Shown one piece after another: positions 18,981 through 26,444 of a DNA stretch of 64,000 nt. Position 1 is the first letter of the stretch; each line of letters starts with the position of its first letter. The notes beneath the pieces were generated by a model. It worked only from the letters and a program-made list of their open reading frames with translations. It was not told the DNA's origin and searched no databases. A program made the translations under genes and the position numbers. Source of the stretch: Burkholderiales bacterium PBB3 (GTDB taxonomy: Bacteria; Pseudomonadota; Gammaproteobacteria; Burkholderiales; Burkholderiaceae_C); contig NKIK01000014.1 of assembly GCA_002256115.1 (NCBI GenBank), forward strand, positions 1 to 64,000, written 5' to 3'.

Positions 18981-19369
18981 CGCCCGAGCGTCTGGTGCTG
19001 GACACCAACATCGTCATCGACTTGCTTAAGAAGATGCCGAAGGTTGTGGATCGTTTTCTTGCATTGCTGGAAGCTTAAACCCAGTTTCTGATCTGCCCCA
19101 TTGTGGTCGCCGAGATATACGCTGGGGCCTTCAAACGGGAGCACAAAGATATTGAGGCCTTGTTTGATGTGTGCCACTGCATTGATATGGATATCGACAC
19201 GGGGCGCATAGCGGGCACCTATGCCAACCAATATGCCAAGGCCTTTTCGGGCATCGCATTGGAAGACTATGTATTGGCCGCCACGGCGCGCGTGCACCGC
19301 TGCCCACTGTGGACGCACAACCGCAAGCACTACCCCATGGACGATATTGAGTTGTTTGCTGCGAGCTAG
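18977..19369 (+). pseudogene. PIN-domain toxin gene with an in-frame stop
   Basis: Translation from ATG 18977 gives MTPERLVLDTNIVIDLLKKM ... FLALLEA, a TAA stop at 19076-19078, then TQFLICPIVVAEIYAGAF ... IALEDYVLAATARVHRCPLW to TAG 19369. The two pieces together form one complete PIN-domain protein of about 130 codons (Asp in LDTNIV, Glu in VVAEIYAG, Asp in LEDYVLAA, THNRKHY), interrupted after 33 codons by a single nonsense codon with no frame change. The remnant downstream has only a GTG start and lacks the first catalytic Asp. The toxin is therefore probably inactive unless the stop is read through. Confidence 0.85.
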
Positions 19370-19370
19370 T

Positions 19371-20102
19371 TCACCGCCGCAAGTTGGCAAACGCCTCAAA
19401 CTCCCAGCGGCGCATGGCCAGTAGCAGCGTATAGCCCTCGCGGTGCTGGTTTTCAATGCGTTGGTCAGCCAAGTGTTGCTGCGCAAAGTCTTGGGCCACG
19501 CGTTGCATGCGCTCCATAAAAGACGGTGCTAGGCTGCGGCTGATAGAGCCGTGCACCAGCAGCAGGCCTTCATCATCACCGTCGAAGCCGCCCGAAAAAT
19601 AGTCTAGCAGCGCGTGCTCTCTGAAGTAATCCATCACTGGGCCATGAGGCCGCCAGCGGAATGTCTTGGCCAGCTTCAGGCGGTAGCGGTTCAGCGGGCG
19701 CAGCTCAATGATGCCGATGCGGTCCAGCTTGACCAGATATCCCACGCATTGCGCTTCGGTCAGGCGATAAGACGTAGTGACTTGTTCCAGTGTCCATTGG
19801 CTCAGCACGCAAATAGCCACCAGCAGCAGTTTTTTGTCGGCTACCACTGCGCGCTCTTGCTCCTGGCTGAGTTGCGCCAACAGCGGTTGTGCATCGGCCA
19901 CGCGCCGGGCTAGGTCCGCGAAATCCAACTTGAGCGCTCGGCAGATTGCGTCAATGCGCGATAGCGGCATATCTCCCTTGGCCAGCATGCGCTTCACGCT
20001 GGATTCGGCCATGCCCAGTGCCGACGCCAGGTCGGCATAGGTCATCTGCGCAGATTTCAGCTCTTTTTTCAGGGCTAAGACGAGGTCGGCGGTTGTGCTC
20101 AT
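19371..20102 (-). CDS. XRE-family transcriptional regulator
   Basis: 243 residues. The N-terminal HTH_3 domain spans about 8-65 (MTYADLASALGMAESSVKRM, the recognition helix; SRIDAICRALKLDFADLARR). The remaining 175 residues have no recognised domain, with SQWTLEQVTTSYRLTEAQCV resembling a winged-helix and a C-terminal region rich in Arg/Phe. Its stop is one base from the broken toxin gene, but the strands oppose. It is divergent from the ceramidase-like gene; a perfect 11-base palindrome 11 bases before its start is a likely operator. The target is unknown. Confidence 0.85.
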   Translation of the reverse strand: MSTTADLVLALKKELKSAQMTYADLASALGMAESSVKRMLAKGDMPLSRIDAICRALKLDFADLARRVADAQPLLAQLSQEQERAVVADKKLLLVAICVLSQWTLEQVTTSYRLTEAQCVGYLVKLDRIGIIELRPLNRYRLKLAKTFRWRPHGPVMDYFREHALLDYFSGGFDGDDEGLLLVHGSISRSLAPSFMERMQRVAQDFAQQHLADQRIENQHREGYTLLLAMRRWEFEAFANLRR

Positions 20103-20112
20103 GGGTATTAAT

Positions 20113-20123
20113 AAGTAGTACTT
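20113..20123. promoter_or_regulatory. Palindromic operator candidate before the XRE regulator gene
   Basis: AAGTAGTACTT is a perfect 11-base palindrome (AAGTA-G-TACTT), 11 bases upstream of the XRE start codon in the divergent gap 20103-20223. Its size and position fit an autoregulatory XRE operator. Confidence 0.4.
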
Positions 20124-20223
20124 TTGGTATTCAGAATGTAGCCGGGTTCAGTAATTTGCGCCACTGTGAGGAAGCACATGACAGACTCCGCTGCATTCAT
20201 CACCGCAACTGGAGCACTGCACC

Positions 20224-21000
20224 ATGAGAACACTGTCCCCCCCCGAGGCGTATTTGCTGGCCGCCGTAGGTGCCGCACTGGCCTTTGCCTGCCTAGGCCC
20301 CGCTGTGGCGCAGCACGACCACTACCATGCGTTTGCTGATCAGCGCACCTGGCTGGGCGTACCTTGTGCCATGGATGTGCTGAGCAACCTGCCGTTTGCG
20401 ATGGCAGGCATCTGGGGCTTGGCGGTAATTGGCTTGAAGCGCAGCGTGGCTTGGGATGCGCGCTGGGCGTTGGCCACCGTCTTCTTCGCCGGATTACTGG
20501 TTACCGCCGTGGGCTCTACGCTGTACCACTGGCAGCCGAACAACTGGGGACTTGCCTGGGACCGCGTGGGCATGGTGGCGGCATTTGCTGGCTTGTCTGG
20601 CATGGCAGCGGCAGACCGCATCAGCACGCGCAGCGGCCTTTGGGTGGCGGGCCTGGTCTTGGTAGCCGGACCTGTGGCCGTAGCCGTTTGGTACGCATCG
20701 GCCAACCTGTTGCCCTGGGTGCTTGTGCAGGGCGGCGGCATGCTGTTGGTGTTGGCCTTGGCGCTGCGTAAGCCTGTGCCACAGGCCTGGGGTCTGCCCC
20801 TGGTGGCGGTAATCGCCCTGTATGCCATAGCCAAATTATTCGAGCTGGGCGACCATGCAATTTTTACTTGGACGGGCGGCTGGGTATCGGGCCATAGTCT
20901 CAAACATGTAGCCGCTGCGCTGGCCGCTTTGCCGGTGCTTTTCGTCATGCACAATGGCGCTCGGGTCAGCTTGCCAATCGGCAGCTGGGTCCGGGCCTAG
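20224..21000 (+). CDS. Alkaline ceramidase-like (CREST superfamily) membrane protein
   Basis: 258 residues with about seven hydrophobic helices. Conserved polar residues fit the alkaline ceramidase/CREST hydrolase pattern: HAFADQRTWLGVPCAMDVLSN (Asp and Asn), VGSTLYHWQP (Ser and His), LAWDRVGM, AKLFELGDHAIF, and GHSLKHVAAA (two His), a set that would form a zinc and catalytic site inside the membrane. Family knowledge: these enzymes hydrolyse amide bonds in membrane lipids. The bacterial substrate is not established, and the stop at 21000 is followed after 26 bases by a lysophospholipid transporter/acyltransferase gene, suggesting a membrane-lipid role. Confidence 0.75.
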   Translation: MRTLSPPEAYLLAAVGAALAFACLGPAVAQHDHYHAFADQRTWLGVPCAMDVLSNLPFAMAGIWGLAVIGLKRSVAWDARWALATVFFAGLLVTAVGSTLYHWQPNNWGLAWDRVGMVAAFAGLSGMAAADRISTRSGLWVAGLVLVAGPVAVAVWYASANLLPWVLVQGGGMLLVLALALRKPVPQAWGLPLVAVIALYAIAKLFELGDHAIFTWTGGWVSGHSLKHVAAALAALPVLFVMHNGARVSLPIGSWVRA

Positions 21001-21026
21001 TCCAAGATTACTAACAGGAATCACCC

Positions 21027-22934
21027 GTGAGCCAACACGATCATCCCAATCAGTTCGCCCTGCTCAAGCAGCGCCGCTTCGCGCCATTTTTCTGGACCCA
21101 GTTCTCCGGCGCTGCCAACGACAACCTGTTCAAGTTTGCCTTCACGGTGATGGTGACCTACCAGCTCAGCGTGGCGTGGTTGCCACCCGCCATGGCGGGC
21201 TTGGTGATTGGGGCGCTGTTTATCTTGCCCTTCTTGCTGTTCTCGGCCACCAGCGGGCAGTTGACTGACAAATACGACAAAACGGTGATGATCCGTTTTG
21301 TTAAAAATCTAGAGATTGGCGTCATGGCGCTGGCCGCCTACGGCTTTATCACCAACGATGTCATCGTGTTGTTGGTATGTACCTTTTTGATGGGGCTGCA
21401 CTCCACGCTGTTTGGCCCAGTCAAGTTCGCCTACCTGCCCCAAGTCTTGTCAGAGCGTGAGCTGACGGGCGGCAATGGCATGGTGGAGATGGGTACCTTC
21501 GTGGCCATTTTGCTGGGCCAGGTGGCAGGCGGCTTGTTGGTGGCCGTGCCAGAGGTGGGCCACCGCGATGTGGCGATTGCCTGTGTGGTATTGGCGATTG
21601 TGGGCCGGTTCGTGGCTGCTGCTATTCCGTCTGCCCCCGCGACCGATCCTGGTCTGAAAATCAACTGGAACCCTGTGTCCGAGACTTGGCGCAACCTCAA
21701 GTTGGCGCATGAGAATCTGGTCGTATTCCGCTCTCTGCTGGGCATTAGTTGGATGTGGTTCTTTGGCGCTGTGTTCTTGAGCCAGTTCCCCAGTTTGGCC
21801 AAAGAGGTCTTGCATGGTGATGCGCGTGTGGCGTCCTTCTTGCTGGTCATTTTCTCTATCGGTATTGGCACCGGTTCACTCTTGTGTGAGGTGCTGAGCA
21901 AGCGCCATGTAGAAATTGGTTTGGTGCCCTTGGGTGCCATCGGCATGAGTGTGTTTTCTATCGACTTGTACTTTGCCTTGCAAGGACTCGCCCCCGCCGT
22001 GGAACTGGGCGTGGGTGCCTTCATTGCCGAATCCGCCCACTGGCGTGTGATGGCGGACTTGATGCTGCTGAGTCTGTTTGCGGGGCTCTACAGCGTGCCC
22101 ATGTATGCGCTGATTCAGTTGCGCAGCCAGCCCACGCACCGCGCGCGCATCATTGCAGCCAATAATATTTTGAATGCGCTATTCATGATTGGCAGCTCGG
22201 TGATTGCGGGTGCTTTGCTCAAGGCGGGCTTCACGATTCCCCAAATATTTCTGTTCACGGGTGTGGCCAATGCCATTGTGGCTTTCTATATTTTCTTGGT
22301 GGTGCCAGAGTACCTGCTGCGCTTCGTGGCTTGGGTGGTTTCGCGGCTGATCTACCGCTTCAAGCTCTCGGGCGATGAGCACATTCCAACCCAAGGCGCC
22401 GCCATTTTGGTTTGCAACCACGTGAGCTTTGTGGATGCAGTCTTGCTAATGGCTGCCAGCCCAAGGCCTATTCGCTTCATCATGGACCACAACATTTTCA
22501 AGGTGCCGGTGTTGGGTTGGTTGTTCCGCCTGGCCAAGGCCATACCCATTGCACCGCGCACCCAAGACCCTAAGGCCTATGAGGCTGCGTTTGACGCTGC
22601 TGCCAAAGTGCTCAAGGATGGCGATCTGTTGTGCATCTTTCCTGAAGGGGGCATCACCCGCGACGGTGGTCTGCAAGAATTTAAGGGCGGCATCATGAAG
22701 ATTTTGGAGCGCACCACGCAGCAAGGCGTGCAGGTGCAGGTGGTGCCCATGGCATTGACCAACTTGTGGGGGTCTTTCTTTAGCCGCGCAGAGCAGGGCG
22801 CTGCGATGGTGCGGCCTTTCAGGCGCGGGGTATTCAGCCGTGTGGGCCTGAACGTAGGTGTGCCCATGGCGAGTGGCGCTGTGCAGCCTGAGCTGCTCAA
22901 AGCCCAAGTGCAAACGCTTTTGAATGCCGGATAA
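21027..22934 (+). CDS. MFS lysophospholipid transporter fused to a PlsC-type acyltransferase
   Basis: 635 residues. The first about 425 form a 12-helix MFS transporter like LplT (NDNLFKFAFTVMVTYQLSV, SGQLTDKYDK, FGPVKFAYLPQVL). A 1-acyl-glycerophosphate acyltransferase domain follows, with HVSFVDAVLLMAA (HX4D), RFIMDHNIFK and FPEGGITRDG. It resembles an LplT-Aas fusion without the acyl-ACP synthetase part, so flipped lysophospholipid could be re-acylated using acyl-ACP or acyl-CoA made elsewhere. The GTG start at 21027 follows AACAGGAATCACC. Confidence 0.85.
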   Translation: MSQHDHPNQFALLKQRRFAPFFWTQFSGAANDNLFKFAFTVMVTYQLSVAWLPPAMAGLVIGALFILPFLLFSATSGQLTDKYDKTVMIRFVKNLEIGVMALAAYGFITNDVIVLLVCTFLMGLHSTLFGPVKFAYLPQVLSERELTGGNGMVEMGTFVAILLGQVAGGLLVAVPEVGHRDVAIACVVLAIVGRFVAAAIPSAPATDPGLKINWNPVSETWRNLKLAHENLVVFRSLLGISWMWFFGAVFLSQFPSLAKEVLHGDARVASFLLVIFSIGIGTGSLLCEVLSKRHVEIGLVPLGAIGMSVFSIDLYFALQGLAPAVELGVGAFIAESAHWRVMADLMLLSLFAGLYSVPMYALIQLRSQPTHRARIIAANNILNALFMIGSSVIAGALLKAGFTIPQIFLFTGVANAIVAFYIFLVVPEYLLRFVAWVVSRLIYRFKLSGDEHIPTQGAAILVCNHVSFVDAVLLMAASPRPIRFIMDHNIFKVPVLGWLFRLAKAIPIAPRTQDPKAYEAAFDAAAKVLKDGDLLCIFPEGGITRDGGLQEFKGGIMKILERTTQQGVQVQVVPMALTNLWGSFFSRAEQGAAMVRPFRRGVFSRVGLNVGVPMASGAVQPELLKAQVQTLLNAG

Positions 22935-22978
22935 AAGTTTGCTGGATAAATTTCATTTTTTTGAACCAAGGAGTTCTT

Positions 22979-24178
22979 ATGTCTGAGACCAAAACTGTGT
23001 CAGTACCCGCCTTTACGCTCACACCGCCCGAGGTGCTGCAGCCTATTGCCCAGGAGGTCGCCAAAACGGCAGTGCCGCTGCAGGCCGAGACTAAAACGGC
23101 GGTGGATGATCAGGTCGAGCGCTTCATGACCGGTTTGCTGAGTGAGGATTTGCAGAGTGAAGCCTTCAAATCACGCCTGGACAGCGCGTTTGCGTTGGGC
23201 CGTGAGGAGATATCAGTCGCCTCCAGCCTGATGCAGGGGCGGCTGATGCAGCGCAATTTTGCAGGCGTGGAGGACAGCAGCGCCTTCAAAGCGATACAAG
23301 ACATGCGCGGGCACCTGGATGAGCTGAACCCTGGCAAAGAGGGCGACTTGTTTCAGCCACAAAAGATACTGGGCTTCATACCCTATGGCAACAAGCTGCA
23401 GTCTTACTTTCGCAAGTTTGAAAGCGCGGGTACCCAACTGCAAAAAAGCATGCAACAGATTTATGCAGCCCGCGACGATATGCAACGCGATGTGGTGGAC
23501 ATTGAGGCCACGCGCGGCAAGCTGTGGGAGGCCATGCAAAAACTCTCCGCTGCGATTTACTTTGCCGAGACTCTAGATGCCAAGCTTGCATCCAAAGTGC
23601 AAGCGCTGCAGGCCACTGACCCATTGAAGGCCAAGGCTTTGGAGCAAGAGGTCTTGTTCTATGCCCGCCAAAATCTGCAAGACATGATGACCCAACAGGC
23701 GGTCTGCACCAACGGCTACCTGGCGCTGGATGTGTTGAAAAAGACTGGCCGCGAAATGATGAACGGCTGCTCCCGCGTGGCCACCACCGGTATGAGCGCC
23801 CTGGCCGTGGCGCAAACCGTGGCGCGCGCTACCGGCAATCAGATCAAGGTGATGGAAATGCTCTCAGGCGTGAACAGCGCTATTGACAGCCTGGTGGCCG
23901 AAACCGGACGCCAACTGGGCACCCATGTGGAGAAGACCACTGAGTTTGCGCAGAACCCGATGCTGGGTGTAGAAAAGATGAAGGAAATGTTTGACCAAAC
24001 CTTCAAGGCCATGGACGCAATGGACGAGTTCCGCAGCAAATCCATAGCAGTGATGGGCCAGAACAACGCGATGATGAAAGAGCAACTGGCGCGCGCCGAC
24101 AACTACATCGACAAGACCCGCCAGCAACAAGCGCGGGAGGCGACCAAAGTCGCTTTGAGCGGACCGGTTTCACTTTAA
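22979..24178 (+). CDS. TelA-like toxic anion resistance protein
   Basis: 399 residues from ATG 22979, preceded by AAGGAG at 22968; an upstream TTG in frame is less likely. The protein matches the TelA/KlaA family: mostly helical, with EDLQSEAFKSRLDSAFALGR, FIPYGNKLQSYFRKFESAG, YFAETLDAKLASKVQALQAT and NPMLGVEKMKEMFDQTFKAM. TelA homologues are linked to tellurite and other toxic anion or cell-envelope stress resistance; the mechanism is not settled. It heads a probable unit with the YiaAB gene 26 bases downstream and faces a convergent helical protein gene at 24787. Confidence 0.88.
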   Translation: MSETKTVSVPAFTLTPPEVLQPIAQEVAKTAVPLQAETKTAVDDQVERFMTGLLSEDLQSEAFKSRLDSAFALGREEISVASSLMQGRLMQRNFAGVEDSSAFKAIQDMRGHLDELNPGKEGDLFQPQKILGFIPYGNKLQSYFRKFESAGTQLQKSMQQIYAARDDMQRDVVDIEATRGKLWEAMQKLSAAIYFAETLDAKLASKVQALQATDPLKAKALEQEVLFYARQNLQDMMTQQAVCTNGYLALDVLKKTGREMMNGCSRVATTGMSALAVAQTVARATGNQIKVMEMLSGVNSAIDSLVAETGRQLGTHVEKTTEFAQNPMLGVEKMKEMFDQTFKAMDAMDEFRSKSIAVMGQNNAMMKEQLARADNYIDKTRQQQAREATKVALSGPVSL

Positions 24179-24204
24179 TTTTTTGATATTCAGGAGGTTT
24201 ACTT

Positions 24205-24660
24205 ATGGCAACTCAATACGTAATGCAACGTGACACCTCGGGCTGGCGCTTGCAGGTGTGGCTGTCTTTTGGCATCTCTTTGGCCGCCTGTGCCATTGGG
24301 GTGATTTACCTGCCGGGCCAGGAGCTGGACCGTGCCTTTTTGGCGATTGGTTTGACGTTTTGCTTGTTCTCGTCATTCGCCGTGGCCAAGACGATTCGTG
24401 ACAACCGCGATGGCCAAGTCGACACTTCGTCGTGGGTGCTGGCCGTGTGGATCGCGTTTGCGGCGGCCTTCACCTTGACCGCTTGGGGGCTGTGGCGCAT
24501 GACCATTGTGGATTGGCAAAAAGGTTATATGGTGGTGAGCTGGCTGTACTTGGTGAGCAGCACGTTTACCGTGGCCAAGACGGTGCGGGACCAGCATGAG
24601 GCCGATTTGATGGATCGGGCTTCGACTGCTGAGCCTAAGACTAAGCCGGGTGCTTTGTAG
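24205..24660 (+). CDS. YiaA/YiaB-family inner membrane protein
   Basis: 151 residues; CAGGAGGTTTACTT before ATG 24205. Two repeated pairs of TM helices, each with the YiaAB signature: WRLQVWLSFGISLAACAIGV / SSFAVAKTIRDNRDG and SSWVLAVWIAFAAAFTLTAW / SSTFTVAKTVRDQHEA. The duplicated (S)xxF(A/T)VAKT(I/V)RD motif shows an internal duplication. The function is unknown; YiaA/YiaB proteins are associated with stress and lag-phase recovery. It is co-oriented with the TelA gene. Confidence 0.8.
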   Translation: MATQYVMQRDTSGWRLQVWLSFGISLAACAIGVIYLPGQELDRAFLAIGLTFCLFSSFAVAKTIRDNRDGQVDTSSWVLAVWIAFAAAFTLTAWGLWRMTIVDWQKGYMVVSWLYLVSSTFTVAKTVRDQHEADLMDRASTAEPKTKPGAL

Positions 24661-24681
24661 GGTTGCGTAGTGGCTGGTGGA

Positions 24682-24776
24682 CGAGCTTGGACGGCGAAGC
24701 GCTCTGCTTCGTGTCCCCCGCCCGCTTTGCGGGCTCCTCCTTTTACCTACGCAGAGCGCTCCACCGCCCAAGCTCT
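24682..24776. repeat. Long imperfect inverted repeat between convergent genes
   Basis: Arms of about 26 bases at 24682-24707 and 24751-24776 (CGAGCTTGGACGGCGAAGCG against the reverse of CGCTCCACCGCCCAAGCTCT) flank an inner hairpin GCCCGCTTTGCGGGC and a CCTTTTA run. It lies between the convergent yiaAB-like and hypothetical genes, where it could terminate both transcripts; a small non-coding mobile element is the alternative. Confidence 0.55.
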
Positions 24777-24786
24777 TGGGTGCGGC

Positions 24787-25614
24787 TTAGACGCGAGTAG
24801 ATTGCGTTTTGGCTGCTAGAAAGCGTTGCTGCTGCAGCAAGGCTTCACCGGCGAGTTGGGTTAGACGTGCTTCATGCTGTTGCAGTTGTTCGGCGATCAG
24901 GGCGATCTGCGCGTGCAGCAATGCAGAAGCGGTTTTGCCATCGTCAATGACACGGCTTTCCCGCTCCGCTTGCGGTACCTTCAAGTAGGCCTGCAGCGAA
25001 TCCGGCACGTAGCGCCGAACCGACTCGCGAATGAACAGGCTGTCCTCAGAGGCCAGCAAACCCTGGCTCTGCTGGCCGCTGGCTAAGGCCACGCAGCGAA
25101 TCAGCGTCTCTTTGAACTGCACCAAAAGCTCCACCGTAGTGGGGCCGGATTCCTTGGCAACTTGCTCCAGCACACTGTCTAGCCGCTGCAAGTCAGCGGG
25201 GTCAATCAAAGCAGCCAGCTTCGTTTCCACCTCAGCCGCGCTGGCATGTTGTTGCCGGTAGCTGCGCCAAGTCCAGGTGCCTAAGCCCAACAGCGCGGCA
25301 GCACTGACGCCGATCACGGGCCAGGCGTTTTGAATAGCCCCGACAAATAGGCCCACACCACTGACGGTGCAGCCCATACTCTGCACGATCAGACTCATGC
25401 GGGCGCGGGCCGGTGTGTGCCCCCCCGATGCGCCTGGTGCAAGCCGCTGTGCTAAACCAGAGCCCAGCCGGTGTTTGGCCTGAGCGGCCTTCAGACGATT
25501 CAGCACAACGGGTGCCTGGGTTTTTGGGGCCGTGCGTTGGGTGGGCGTGGCGGTACGCCGATTCACCGGCCCGCTGGACACTGCAAACTTGCCTTTGCCT
25601 TGTGGTTCGTTCAT
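24787..25614 (-). CDS. Hypothetical membrane/helical protein next to telA
   Basis: 275 residues of unrecognised family. The first 95 residues are basic and Pro/Ala-rich. A hydrophobic pair of segments follows (SMGCTVSGVGLFVGAIQ, AWPVIGVSAAALLGLGTWTW), then a long helical region (VETKLAALIDPADLQRLDSV ... LKVPQAERESRVIDDGKTAS ... EQLQQHEARLTQLAGEALLQQQRF) with coiled-coil character. It converges on the TelA/YiaAB pair. TelA genes in other bacteria often adjoin helical XpaC-like proteins, which makes a functional link plausible but unproven. Confidence 0.65.
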   Translation of the reverse strand: MNEPQGKGKFAVSSGPVNRRTATPTQRTAPKTQAPVVLNRLKAAQAKHRLGSGLAQRLAPGASGGHTPARARMSLIVQSMGCTVSGVGLFVGAIQNAWPVIGVSAAALLGLGTWTWRSYRQQHASAAEVETKLAALIDPADLQRLDSVLEQVAKESGPTTVELLVQFKETLIRCVALASGQQSQGLLASEDSLFIRESVRRYVPDSLQAYLKVPQAERESRVIDDGKTASALLHAQIALIAEQLQQHEARLTQLAGEALLQQQRFLAAKTQSTRV

Positions 25615-25617
25615 GGC

Positions 25618-26373
25618 CTAGGCGGCCTTTGGCGCAGGCTGCACCACGGCATGCAGTTGCTGGTCTACCGCGCGGCGCTCGTCAAATACAAAGCAGCCGC
25701 CGTGGTAGTGCGATCCATCGGTTTCTTCAAAGTACTTCAGGATGCCGCCTTCCAATTGGTAGACGTGCTCCAGGCCTTCTTCGCGCATCAGAATTGCGGC
25801 TTTTTCGCATCGGATGCCACCGGTGCAAAAGCTCACTACGGTCTTGTCTTTCAAATCATCCAGATGGCTGCGCAGTGCATCCGGAAACTCGGTGAATTTG
25901 GTGATGCGCCAGTCAATCGCGTTGTCGAATGTGCCTTCATCCACTTCAAAATCATTGCGTGTGTCTAGCGTCACCACAGGTCGGCCGTTGTCATCATGGC
26001 CTTGGTCTAGCCATCGCTTGACGGTGGCAGGTGCCACTGCCGGGGCACGGCCCTGGGCGGGCTGGATGGCGGGGTGGTTCATGCGGATGATTTCGCCTTT
26101 GACCTTGACCAGCATCTTCTTGAAGGGCTGCGCCTCGGACCAGCTCTCTTTGGGGGTGATGTCGGCAAAGCGCGGGTCGGTGTGCAGTTGGGCCACAAAA
26201 GTGCGGACATCCTCCGCTGGCCCGGCCAAGAACATATTGATGCCCTCCGTAGCCAAAAGAATGGTGCCTTTGAGCTGCAAGGCCTGGGCGCGCTCCAAGA
26301 GCACCTCGCGCAGCGCCGCGGCATCCGGCAAGGGTACAAATTTGTAAGCAGAGATATTCAGTACAGAGTTCAC
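25618..26373 (-). CDS. trhO: tRNA uridine(34) hydroxylase (rhodanese-related)
   Basis: 251 residues. N-terminal acylphosphatase-like UPF0176 part ([33 protein letters not shown]), then a rhodanese domain with [21 protein letters not shown] and the active-site loop [14 protein letters not shown] (Cys in TGGIRCEK). TrhO (formerly YceA) hydroxylates uridine 34 of tRNAs, the first step toward 5-methoxyuridine or cmo5U. It is divergent from dnaE across a 71-base gap; the downstream helical gene ends 3 bases before its stop region. Confidence 0.9.
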   Translation of the reverse strand: MNSVLNISAYKFVPLPDAAALREVLLERAQALQLKGTILLATEGINMFLAGPAEDVRTFVAQLHTDPRFADITPKESWSEAQPFKKMLVKVKGEIIRMNHPAIQPAQGRAPAVAPATVKRWLDQGHDDNGRPVVTLDTRNDFEVDEGTFDNAIDWRITKFTEFPDALRSHLDDLKDKTVVSFCTGGIRCEKAAILMREEGLEHVYQLEGGILKYFEETDGSHYHGGCFVFDERRAVDQQLHAVVQPAPKAA

Positions 26374-26444
26374 CCCGCAATTTTACGGGCAGCGACCCGC
26401 GCAGCGGCGCAGCGTGGGGACCATGCTAAACCTACAATGAAGCC

